Source of the DNA: Aquilaria yunnanensis
Lineage: Eukaryota > Streptophyta > Magnoliopsida > Malvales > Thymelaeaceae
Length of the DNA: 64,000 nt
Assembly (NCBI GenBank): GCA_039654915.1
Contig: CM077596.1
Location: 2,976,001 to 3,040,000 of the forward strand
Direction of reading: 5' to 3'
Shown here piece after piece: positions 33,266-43,558 of this stretch (within the stretch, counting starts at the first letter, position 1; every line of letters starts with the position of its first letter). The position numbers were made by a program, and so were the translations under genes. The notes under the pieces are model-generated. The model saw nothing but the letters and a program-made list of their open reading frames with translations. It was not told where the DNA came from and did not search any database.

Positions 33266-34153
33266 ATGGCAACCACTAGTATACATCTTGAAGGGCAAAA
33301 CCCATCTAGGCCACCTTTGTTTGACTCTACAAACTTTAATTGGTGGAAAACTAGAATGGAAATTCATATCCAAGCAATGGATCATGCTCTTTGGAGGATA
33401 ATTAAGGATGGTCCTAGAATTCTCACAAAAATAGTTGATTGGAACCAAGTACCAAAAGATCGAACAGAATATAAACCGGAGGATGATCTCATGTGCACTA
33501 TGAATGCAAGGGCAATGAATATTATTTATTGTGCACTAACTCCGGATATATTCAATTTGGTTTCTTCTTGTGAAAATGCTAGGGATATTTGGAACAAGCT
33601 ATTGGTCACATATGAAGGAACCACTTAAGTGAAGGACACCAAGATGCATATGCTTATGAGGGCATATAAGTTGTTCACTATGGAGCCAAATGAAAGCATC
33701 CAAGACATGTTTAGAAGATTCAATGAGATCCTCACACCACTCAAGTTGTTTGGGAAGGAATATACAAATGAGGAGTTGGTGAGGGAGATATTGTGGAGCT
33801 TACCTCCATCATGGAAGAGCATAGTTGAAGCCATCAATGAAGGAGGAAGCATAAAAACCATGCATGTGAATGAGCTTTTTGGAAAGTTGTTGACCTATGA
33901 GATAAAGGAACAAGTTGAGGAAAGATACATCAAAAAGAATAAGTCAATGGCTTTGAAGGCCCAAGAGGATAACTCATCATCAAGTGAAGATGGAGACATT
34001 GATGAGGCTCTCTTAGCAAAGAAGTTTAGCAAGATATTTAAGAAATCAAAAAGCAAAAACTTCAAGAGAGAAAGGCATGAGAAGAAGAAGGATGATATAA
34101 TTTGCTACAATTGTAAGGAGCCCGGACACCTACAATTTGATTGTCCATTGTAG
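33266..34153 (+). pseudogene. gag: Copia element D gag (one internal stop)
   Basis: ATG 33266 begins MATTSIHLEGQNPSRPPLF. It has the plant copia gag N-terminal pattern (FNWWKTRMEIHI), then the UBN2-type gag domain (YKLFTMEPNESIQDMFRRFNEI, LPPSWKSIVEAINE) and a zinc knuckle CYNCKEPGHLQFDC near 34101-34145. A TAA at 33626-33628 (TT-stop-VKD) splits the frame once; the remainder is open to TAG 34151-34153. Particle protein of a retrotransposon; copies could in principle be mobilised only with enzymes from elsewhere. Confidence 0.85.
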
Positions 34154-34905
34154 AAGAAAAAGAAGCACAAGAAGCAAAAGAAAAGAAGTAAGAAGAAAAA
34201 TAGCAAGGCTATGAGGACATGGAGTGATAGTGACCAATCTTCAAGTAAAAGTTCAACTTCAAGTGATTCAAGTGAAGATGTCAACTTGTGCTTGATGATG
34301 GATGAAGATGAAGCCTCCTCAACAAATCAAAGCCACCCCTACCTATGTCTCATGGCAAAGGAGGAAGATGAGGTAAACAACTATTCAAGTGATTCATCTA
34401 GCTCATACATATCTATAAGTAGTGAGTATTTAGAGTTCCAAAATGCTTTTAATGCGCTTTACAAGGATTCCCAAAAACTTGCTAAACAAGTATGAGAATT
34501 AAAAGCTTTGAATACATCCTTGACTAAAGAAAGAGATGAGCTAAAAAAGGAGAACTTTGATCTCACACAATCTTTATCTAAATTTATTAAAGGTAAATAA
34601 AACCTTGATTTATTACTTAGTGCTCAAAAAGGTGTTTATGAAAAAGTGGGTATAGGCTATGATCCTTTACTTAATGAAAAGAAATTTGGAAATAGGTTTA
34701 TTAGTACATCCCATCCATGAGTAGTTCATTTATAACATGCTATGCTTGTGGTAGAAAAGGAAATTATTCTTATGAATGTATGTTTAGGAGAGGAAAAGTT
34801 CCTTTGGGATATAAATTGGTATGGGTTCCTAAAGGAACCAACATTGTTGGAGCTAACTCCCATGGACCCAAAAAGATTTGGGTACCAAAGATCAAAATTT
34901 GAGAT
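34154..34905 (+). pseudogene. Copia element D spacer region between gag and the lost pol
   Basis: After the knuckle come a Lys-rich run, an acidic Ser-rich stretch (SSKSSTSSDSSED), a coiled-coil-like part (ELKALN..LTKERDELKKEN) and a second knuckle-like motif CYACGRKGNYSYEC near 34738-34780. YKLVWVPKG and KKIWVPK follow, as in Sire-type copia polyproteins just before the protease. Several stops. The polyprotein ends at about 34900, where the protease should begin; everything from there through RNase H is deleted. Confidence 0.7.
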
Positions 34906-35496
34906 TTGTTGTAGGGTGCTAGAGCATGGAGCAAGAATTAGAAGCATACACATGAAGCTCTATGTACCAAGAGATTGGGGATTTGAAGTTCAATGGCAAA
35001 TGCTTGAGACAAAGTTCATTTATGGTAACATTGTTGATTTTATTTGGTTAATGATAATTATTGATACATTGCGTTATTTGGTTGTGATATGTTGTTTAAT
35101 GAGTATATATGAGTTATTCATTGTTCTTAAAAGATATATGACATGCTAGATTTTACCATGACGTTTGTGGATTTGTTCCAATATTTTGATGATATAATCT
35201 TATGTTAATAATGTTGCTATCCTATTAGTTGATACTTGGCTATTTTGTTGATTTAAAAAGGGGGAGAAATTCTCTATATGCTTTGATTAAGGGGGAGCTT
35301 ATTGCATGTTGTAATGTTAAGAATTTATCATGATTTGTTTTCATGATCTATATATCTTTTTTATTATGACAAAAATGGGGAGAGATAAAATTGAAGAATA
35401 TTTAATGAAGGGGGAGAATTATTGTTCATGCTTGTTGTTTATAGATTATAAATGTCCTTTAAAAGGTTGTTTTGTCATCATAAAAAATGGGGAGAT
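34906..35496 (+). other. Copia element D 3' non-coding part with purine tract
   Basis: No coding family recognised. Contains several GGGGGAGA-type purine runs (near 35260, 35290, 35410), which are common before the 3' LTR in Sire-type elements. The last one, AAAAAATGGGGAGA (35482-35495), is the likely polypurine tract. Confidence 0.6.
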
Positions 35497-37035
35497 TGTT
35501 GGATTTGTTCCATTCATGGCTCACATTTATTTGATTTTGATGATAACAAAACATATTTGTTTTATGTGTTTCAAAGCTTTACCTAAAGATTTATACATTG
35601 GTCTTTTATTGATAAAGTTTTGATCTTTGGAAGGAAAATTATTTCATAAGTATATCAAGTATTTTTAATGATTCAAGCATTACTTGTGAATGAAGAAATC
35701 TCCTTGGCAAAAACCTTTTTTAAGTTTGGAAGTCTGGAAGCAAGAAAATTCTGGAACTATAGTTTCAATAGGGTGAAATATTTTCAACGTGTTGAAATTG
35801 GAGTCAGTTTTCGAACCCGAGAGGATTTTACTTCTGGACAAGAAAATCATTCGAGTGAAATTTTTTCAACCGGGTGAAACTGGAGTCAGTTTTCGAACCC
35901 GAGAGCATTTTATTTCTGGACAAGAAAATCATTCGAGTTAAATTTTTTCAACCGGGTGAAACTGGAGTCAGTTTTCAAACCCAAGAGCATTTTATTTCTG
36001 GACCAAAAATCATTTGAATGAAAAATTTTCAACCGGGTGAAACTTGGATTACAGACCTGCGCGCGAGTTTCCGGTTCAAAAAATCTTTGAAAAATAATTA
36101 TGAATTCATGCCACGTCAGATTTTCACGTGTATAAAGTGCTAACAGCTCATTAATTACAAATATAGCCGTTGGAGATCAAACCTTGAATTTAGTTATCAT
36201 ATAGAATTTTCAACCGAGTGAAAATATTTCACCCGGGTGAAACTAGGTGACAGACACAAAAACCTGTCAAATTTGACAGCAACGGTCACCTGCTTTCTTG
36301 GAGACTTTTTTGACCTTCCCAACGGTTCTTCAACATCTCTTTGGCCCCTAAATGAGCATAAATACATGGAGAAACACCTTGGAGACAACTCTTGGCAACT
36401 ACAAAAGAGAATCCATCATCAAAGAGCTCAAACTTGATATTTGCCAAGAACTTGTGCCTTCACTTGTTTATCTAGCTTTGAGAGCTTCTATTGTTCTTAC
36501 CACTTTGTAGCCTTGTAAACACCATTTTGGTGAAATTGAGTTGGTGAGGTTTCTAGTTAGCCTCTAGGAAAACTAGTGAGGGAAAGGGTGTTTGTGAGGT
36601 TTCTAATTAGCCTTTAGGAAAACTAGTGAATGGTTGTTGTAGAGAGAACTACCAAAGGAGTGTGTACTCTTGTGATTCATAGTGAAGAAGAAAACTCTAA
36701 AGTGATAAACTTGAGGAGAGGAGTAGGCTCTCAAGAGGAGAGACCGAACCTCTATAAATCCTTGTGCGCAAGCTTCTCTCCTTCTCTCTATATACTTGAT
36801 CTTTGGTTGGTGTTATATGCAACCTATCTTGGTTGAACTTGTTTGTTTTCAAAAATAATTCAAAGGTTGCTTTCAAAGCAAATTTTAGGTGGATTGTGGT
36901 AGCCATTTTTTGGTTAGAATATGGTTAATTATTGTTCCTTAAATTAACTTTGAGTTTGAAGGTTCAAGAACTCATTTTTTGTTTGATTTGGAACCCAACC
37001 AATTCACCTCCCTCTTGGTTGCACTTGGGCCAACA
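35497..37035 (+). repeat. 3' LTR of copia element D
   Basis: 1539 bp, TGTTGG...CCAACA, about 2% different by eye from the reassembled 5' LTR. It is uninterrupted and retains the three ~82-bp units (35775-36045). Followed by AGAAC. Confidence 0.92.
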
Positions 37036-37504
37036 AGAACCTTCGCTGCCTGCTCAGCGTAAGCTCGGTTTCCCATTGTGTACAGGTACATCTCAAACAT
37101 CGTATCAGCCTGCTCCAGGAAGACTTCCACACAAGGCCTCAACCTCATCTCCAACAGATCCTTGCCCTCCACGGAAACTGTAAGCTGTGAATGAACCAGG
37201 GTGTGGTCCAGGTCGAGACCAGGTGAAGCTTGCAGCAAAGAAACAGTTCCTTGGTGCGCAAGGCACGTAGCTTAGGAACATCGTTAGGGCTAACCTTGGA
37301 GCCTCTGTGCACCGAGTGGTTGCAACTTTGAATCACCGGCGGTGGGGTTATTTCTTTGGAGGAATTTGAGAGAAATCCAACATGAACATTAACTGGGGGA
37401 GGTTTTTTTTTTTTTTTGTGGTTAAAGAACCTACAGAGGTTTGTTAAATGGGCGAAGCTCTTCGAATTGACACGGGAGTGGGGAACCGAGAGAGAATCGA
37501 ACAA
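37036..37504 (-). pseudogene. FCP1/CPL4-like CTD phosphatase fragment, N-terminal part
   Basis: On the minus strand the catalytic motif DLDHT is at 37200-37214, followed by LVHS, then MRLRPCVEVFLEQADTMFEM and YLYTMGNRAYAEQAAKVL. These are the hallmarks of FCP1-family phosphatases, which remove phosphate from the RNA polymerase II C-terminal domain. Upstream (37504-37215) a second frame carries SKVSPNDVPKLRALRTKELFL, which looks like the region before the catalytic motif, joined by a frameshift near 37220. The downstream half is at 20866-21199, beyond copia D. Broken, so probably a pseudogene or captured fragment. Confidence 0.68.
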
Positions 37505-37644
37505 TTGTTTAGTAAAAATGGTAACGCATTTGTTTGACTTTTCCTTTCCATTTCTTAATATTTTTTGACGTACGAAATCAATAATTTTTTGAACCTTTTT
37601 TGTGGGAGAAAATGTTGTCCAATAAAAAACAGATTTAAAAAATA

Positions 37645-38466
37645 GTTGAGTACATATTCTAGTAAAAATAAAAAAAAATTATGAAAAGTAATTCCAAAGT
37701 ACATCTTGCTAAAAACATATACTCCCTTAATTCTATAACTATTTAAAGGATTGAACTCATACATGCGATTAATCGCTAACAAAGTTGTTTGAATGGAATG
37801 ATTAATATTAGGATTATGATTAAGATAGATATAATCGCTTTGTGTTTTTCTCACTGTTTATAGTTTTCAAATAATTTTATGTTTCATTTTAATTTACTAG
37901 ATATTAAGACTTGGTGGCATAAAAACTTGAAGAACTATACTATATAATTGAATATATAATTAACCGTTTTAATGATCTTATTTATCCATGCCTCATATGA
38001 TTTGCTTAATGTGTACGTACAAAAATTTCGTAATTCTATAATATACATACAGCCTACCATTGTCATAACAAGGCCAAAATCCTGATTAGCCTTTGAGTTA
38101 TAAAAAATATGACCTTTTGGCCTTTAACCTAAAGTTGGTTCGAAATTCCAATCATATGTTTGTTGAGTAAAATTTATTCGTAGTCCCCTAGCTTTTACGT
38201 TTGTCCTAAGGTGGTTCACTTTTTCAACTTAGACTATTATATAAAGTCCCCTACCCCATAATATGTGTCCCATTTGAGTCCCTTAGAGGGCTCCATACAA
38301 AGTCCCTACCCCATAGCATGTGTCCTATTTGAGTCTCTTAGAGGACTCCATGTCATCAACTTTTGTCAAAAATAATGAAGAAATTGAAGAAAGGGATTCA
38401 AGCAGGACGCATGCAAATGCAGATTCATATATAAATTATAAGGGTCCACAGACCCCCTTTTCCATA
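37645..38466 (+). repeat. Dispersed repeat R, copy 2
   Basis: Closely similar to 3713-4646, from GTTGAGTACATATTCTAG to GGGTCCACAGACCCCC, with about 130 bp missing near 37775. A stretch at about 39015-39095 is an inverted version of its 38165-38240 part (AAAAGCTAAGGGACTG against CCCCTAGCTTTTACG), suggesting R is one side of a larger element with inverted subterminal repeats. Confidence 0.65.
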
Positions 38467-39128
38467 AAAAATATTGATAGAAGATATATAATTAAGTAAT
38501 TGGACCCCTTTAAATAATATGTCCATTTTACTTCAAGAAAGATAGAAAATAAGCTAGTCTCTTCTTTCTATTGATAATTAGGATAATGGAAAAAGCTTTA
38601 TACTGGTCATCTAACTTTCACAATTTTTCCTATCAAGGCCTGAAACTTTTTTTGCCACTCTTTTTCTCTAATTCAAACGAAAATTGAGAAACTAATTCAA
38701 CACAAGATAAAGTAAATAAATTAAGTAATAGATTTTTGTCTTTAACATTATTTACAACATGAATATTTTGCTCATCTTTTTTATAGTTTATATATTTTTT
38801 TAGTTGCTCGACCAACTACAAAAAAACAAATGTAAAGATAAATTATAGCATTTTTTAATTTTCTTCTGTTTTTTTTTACCATTACATTGTAGTATATGCG
38901 AACTTATATGTTTCACCATTTAATGTTAAGGTTTAATAGTTATATATGTATTCGATCTTCTATAAAAATCTCGGATCCTCCACTGGACGCAAGCTACGAG
39001 ATAAGGGTTTAATAGGGACTTGGGAAGGTATAAGTTGAGGAAGGGGACCACTTTATGACAAATATAAAAGCTAAGGGACTGTGTATGGAATTTATCCAAT
39101 CTTTACCTTCATGCCTAACTAGCTTTTG
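38467..39128. other. AT-rich stretch, no gene
   Basis: Apart from the inverted R-like piece near 39015-39095 I see no coding frame, RNA gene or clear repeat here. Confidence 0.5.
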
Positions 39129-40600
39129 AATACCCCGTGCACGAAGACAATTCAATTTGCCAATGGTCAGTGGGTCTCGGGCTGTTTGGGGCCAGGAAGA
39201 AATGTGTTTCTCATTGTTTTACAATCTAAAATGGCGCTCGATAGCTAATTCACTCCTGAATTCTAGGGGTCAATTTGGATTACTTATGGTCAATGTCCTA
39301 ACGGCTAAATATGCAAAAAGGAACATCTTTATGGAAAGTTAGCCTTGGTTCTAACCCAACCTTGGCTTGGGGGAGTCTCCTTTTCTTCCATGATCTTCTT
39401 TTACCCTAAACTATGTTAGAAGATTGGGGATGGAAGTTCAGTAAACATATGGAAGGATTATTGGGTTTCTAGGTTTCCTACAGGCAAATTGGTTAGTAAA
39501 GTCTTTGTAACTCTGCTCAAGGAAGAGACAAAGTCCAAGATTTGTTTGTTCCTGTTACTAAACTTGCGTATGTGAATCTTCTCAGCTCTATTTTACCAAG
39601 CGAAGTGGTTGAAGCAATTTTATTAACCACTCGGTGGGTGGTGAGTACTTCGTTTGATTGGCCGGTTTGGAAAAGGGATAATGATGGTTCCTTTTCAACA
39701 AAAAAGGGTGTTTATATTTGGAAATGTGTTCATAATGCCCTCCCTACTAAGACAGAGCTTCTAAAATGAAATGACATCATCTCTCCAATTTGTCCCCGTT
39801 ATGGCACAGCGGATAAAGACATATCACATTTATTTCTTTATTCCTCAATTTTGAGGGATGTATGGGTCAACATTTTAGGTATTTTAGCTCCTAATCACAA
39901 TGAGGACTTGTTGGCTTGACTACTCCATAATCTTCCTTCATATTCTTAATGGCAATCTGAAAGCTGGGAGCATGTTTTTACCTCGATTTGGTGCTAATGG
40001 TTTGGGCATAACAATCAAGTTTTCCAAGGTGTGGATACGATAAGTCCTTAAATTATTCATTCTCATGAGCTACTTACCCACGACGTACAGTCGGTGAGAT
40101 AATTCAAGGTCCATATATTCTAGAGCCTTTAACCACACCCACCTTCTCGTGTCAAAGTATGGGGTTCTACCCCATACACCCATACTCTTACCATTTTTCA
40201 TGTTGAATGAGCTTGGAATCCTTCTTCTGATAGGGGAGCGGTTTGCTGGACATCTTGTGACTTTCTTTCTAGTCTTACTAGTGTTATTAGTTATGTTATT
40301 GGTACTTGTCCATCTATGTTATCTGCTAAAATCAAAGCAATCTTGGGTGTATCTTGGTTGGTAGTGTCAGTTGTTTAGATAGTATCACCATTCTCACAGC
40401 TTGCACTCAGGCTTTTCCATCAAACGATTCTTTGATCCACTTAAATGTTGAGGTAGATGTCAGGGAATTCGAAAGCCTTGTCAACCTCTTTCAAAAGGTC
40501 ACTTTAATGATCATCAACCGCATTAGTCTAGAGCAAGCCCATAGGTTAGCCACTTCGACCCTTAGGTCTTATTCCCCATAATTGTACTTTTTTCCTTTTT
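39129..40600 (+). pseudogene. LINE (L1-type) C-terminal remnant
   Basis: Pieces in shifting frames: NSLLNS then a LW.MS.TAKY block near 39235-39310, SLGSNPTLAWGSLL near 39345, then WPVWKRDNDGSFSTKKGVYIWKCVHNALPTKTELL (39660-39766). A zf-RVT-like ICPRYGTADKDISHLFL stretch follows to about 39850. Further on, an RNase H-like tail ends ISLEQAHRLATSTL near 40510-40565. This is the order found in plant L1-type LINE ORF2. Many stops and frameshifts. Confidence 0.7.
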
Positions 40601-41404
40601 ATTTTATTTCAGATTACCAAAAAAACACACAACATACTTTGGCCAATTTCACTAACAATCAATCAAACCCTCAAGCTATACTAATATGCAATCACAATAT
40701 CAATACACAACCATCCATAATAACTATATCACATGCAACCATCATGAACATTTGCCAATGTCACATGCTTTGTTCAATTTCACTAACAATCAACTAACAA
40801 CATCACTGGTAATAGCCAATTTTATCAATAAATGAAATGAAGTCGTGAAGTAAAGTAAAATTTTACCTTTGCACATACAGTGTCATCAATGGAGATGGAT
40901 CAGAACGAGCAGGATAGAAGAAGAATGAGTTGAAGATGGAGAAGAATGTTGGATTCACCTACAGAGAGGAAGAGATTGGCCGAAGAGGAAGAGAGGGCAA
41001 TTTTCCCTAAACCCTAACCCTAAACATTAAACACTCAAGGATTGCCAAAATTTTGGGAGTGGGCTAGAAAGAAGAATAGGGCAATTTTCCCTCTATTTAT
41101 GCAATTTTCCTACAATATTCTCTCAATATGCAACAACTACACTCTATAATCACTAAACTACAAATTGTAAAAAAATTTGTATCAATTTGCAAATTATTAT
41201 AAAGTTCAAGGGCTATTAAAGTAATTATTATAGCCATAGTAAAATTGAATTTTTCAAAATTTTGGTACCTAAATGAACACATATAAACAATTTAAGACCC
41301 ACTGTTACAATTTTCACAAATTTCTATTGAGATCATTAAACTTACTAAATACCAAAACCTTAAACGAGATTTTATTTTCTAAATATGGAAACATATTAAA
41401 TATG
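40601..41404. other. AT-rich stretch, no gene
   Basis: No supported coding frame. Contains a direct repeat of TTTCACTAACAATCAA (near 40646 and 40777) and a short C-rich telomere-like stretch CCCTAAACCCTAACCCTAAAC (41009-41029), opposite in strand to the array that follows. Confidence 0.5.
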
Positions 41405-41990
41405 TTTTAGTGTTGGTTAGGGTTAGGGTTAAAGGGTTTTAGAGTTCAGGGTTAGTGTTGATGGGTTTAGGGTTTAGGGTTTCGTGTTTAGGGTTAGGGT
41501 TAGGGTTAGGGCTTAAGGTTTAGGTTGAAGGATTTAGGGCTTAGCATTTAGTTGTTAGGGTTTAGTATTTAATTTTTAGGGTTAGGATTAGCATTCAAGG
41601 GTTTAAGGTTTGGGGATTAAGGATTAGGTTTTATGTTTTAAACTTTAGCTTTTAGGATTATGGTTTTATGGTTTGCAGTTAGGGTTTAGTGTTTAGTGTG
41701 TAGGGTTTATGCATTTTGGTTAGGGGATTAGGTGAGGGTTAAGGGTTTAGAGTTTAGGGTTTAGTGTTAGGGTTAGGGTAGTGAGGTTTAGGATTTAGTG
41801 TTTAGGTATTAGGGATTAGGGTTTGTTTAATATTCAATGTTTAGGATTTTGGGATTACGACTTAGTGCTAATGTTTAAGGTTTAGGGTTAGGGTTAGGGG
41901 ATTAGTTTTAGGGATTATAATTTAGGAATTTAGGGTTTAGGGTTTAAGGTTGGAGTTTAGGGATTTATGGTTTTAGGGTTTCTAAAAAAT
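41405..41990 (+). repeat. Interstitial telomere-like repeats (degenerate TTTAGGG)
   Basis: About 585 bp dominated by GGTTTAGGGTT and GGGTTAGGGTT units, many altered, G-rich on plus. It contains the plant telomere unit TTTAGGG many times but never in a long perfect run. The C-rich stretch at 41009-41029 is on the other strand. Confidence 0.85.
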
Positions 41991-42969
41991 TTAGTGTTAG
42001 GGCGTATTTGAAGAATCATTTTTTAGGAATTTTCTCAATGCAAAAAACAATGTAATGATGAAAAACTCATTGCATATCCGTGGCAAGATCATAGCAATCT
42101 TTCCTACTATTTTGCTACCCATCTTTCCTATATTTTTCTTCATAGCAAAGTTGTCACAAATTTTACCTCTAAAGATCCCCACCCAAATCTTTGAGAAGAA
42201 TGTTTATCGTCCAAAATGTTTTATTATAAAATCATATTAAATTGTTATAATTTCAAATCATAGGAGATATAATCGTAGAAAAATCGTCGCAGATATCATC
42301 AGTGACTGGTGAAACCATTTACCAATACCACCCTTACATAGTTTTTTTTCAAAATTTGGAAACTAATGCCAAGTTTTATTTTTTATTGTTTTTTCTGTCT
42401 TTTTTCTTCTTAAAATTTTCACCTTGCTTTTGATGTCCATTTCCTTAAAAAGACTAAATGACTAGTTACTAGAGATGACAATTAGGTGGGCTAGGTTGAG
42501 TTTGAGTTAAGTCATTCAGGTTCGGACTTAATCAAGTTAGCATCAGGTCGAGTTATTTGGGTTCAAGTTTAATTCAGATCAGATAACTTTAAGTCACGTT
42601 ATTTGGGTTTTTGGTCAAATTTGGGTTTAATCGGCCTACTGGTGCATAGGCTAGATTGACTGAATTGATTCAATTTTTTATTTATATTTTGCTAAAATTT
42701 AAATTAAATAATTTTATTTTTGTTGCAATGATTTGAAAATTTTAGAGACCCATATTGTAATTTTTATGAGTGACTATAATAAAAATTTCAACATTTAGGT
42801 ACCTCATAAAAAAATTACTAGAGATGAAAAATAATATAAAAAATTTAATTTAACTATATATAAATGTATTAATATATAATTATATGAATAATATAAAAAT
42901 GTCCGTACAAGCTTAAATTTTATTTTGGTACCTAGTTAGTGAAATACCAAAATAAAATTATATTTGTAA
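41991..42969. other. AT-rich unassigned stretch
   Basis: No family recognised. 42480-42660 has GGTTCGGACTTAATC/GGTCGAGTTATTTGGGTT phrases, a low-complexity style common in old plant repeats. No RNA gene seen. Confidence 0.5.
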
Positions 42970-43558
42970 GCACTAAATTTGACATACAAATCTATTTTTT
43001 TAACTTAAACCATAAAATAGTAAAAACAAAAATAAAAAATAGAATGAAAATTTTTAAAATTACCAATTCAATAGGCCCATCCCAGATTAAGGGATATAAT
43101 CCATTTAAATAATTATTGAGACTAGAAATAGAACTCAACACACTTATATATTTTTTTTCCAACTAAAATCATAAAATAGTAAAAAAAATTGAAAAATATA
43201 ATGTAAAATAAAACTTGATAATTCGACATGGCCATCCCAAATTAAATATAAAATAAATTAAAGTAATTATGTATACTATTTCAAATATCAGAGAAATAGA
43301 ATATGACACACTTATCTATTTTTTTCAACTTAAATCATAAGATAGCAAAAAACCAAAAAAATAGAATGAGAAATAAATTACCATTTTGACATGCCCATCC
43401 CCAAATAAAGCATAAAATCCATTGAAATAATTATGAAGCAATTATGGATGCAAAAATCATAAAACTAGACACATTTATATATTTTTTTCAACTTAAGCCA
43501 TAAAATAGAAAAAAAATCAAAAAATAGAATGAAAAATAAACAATGAACAGTTCAACAT
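42970..43558 (+). repeat. AT-rich tandem repeat array, left block (~165-bp unit)
   Basis: About 3.5 units sharing GACACACTTATCTATTTTTT, CAACTTAAACCATAAAATAG, AAAAATAGAATGAAAAATAA and GACATGCCCATCCC. Unit starts near 43063, 43218, 43382 and 43551 give spacings of 155-169 bp. Element E is inserted in the last unit. The array continues at 54151 and then flips orientation. Confidence 0.75.

Larger units (their letters stand above)
21200..37035 (+). mobile_element. Element D: Ty1/copia (Sire-like) retrotransposon without pol, carrying element C in its 5' LTR
   Basis: Its LTRs are TGTTGG...CCAACA: 21200-21473 plus 31939-33202 (1538 bp in total) and 35497-37035 (1539 bp). The flanks are AGAAT (21195-21199) and AGAAC (37036-37040), a target duplication with one difference. 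The ~2.3-kb interior has PBS, gag, a Ser/Lys-rich spacer and a second zinc knuckle, then jumps to the 3' non-coding part. Protease, integrase, RT and RNase H are all missing. It is a non-autonomous deletion derivative. It split the CTD-phosphatase-like fragment, and element C later split its 5' LTR. Confidence 0.88.

Noticed and set aside
34742..35149. 135-codon frame after copia gag as a possible env-like gene
   Set aside because: It is in a different frame from the WVPK motif, overlaps the zinc knuckle, and shows no signal peptide or family pattern.
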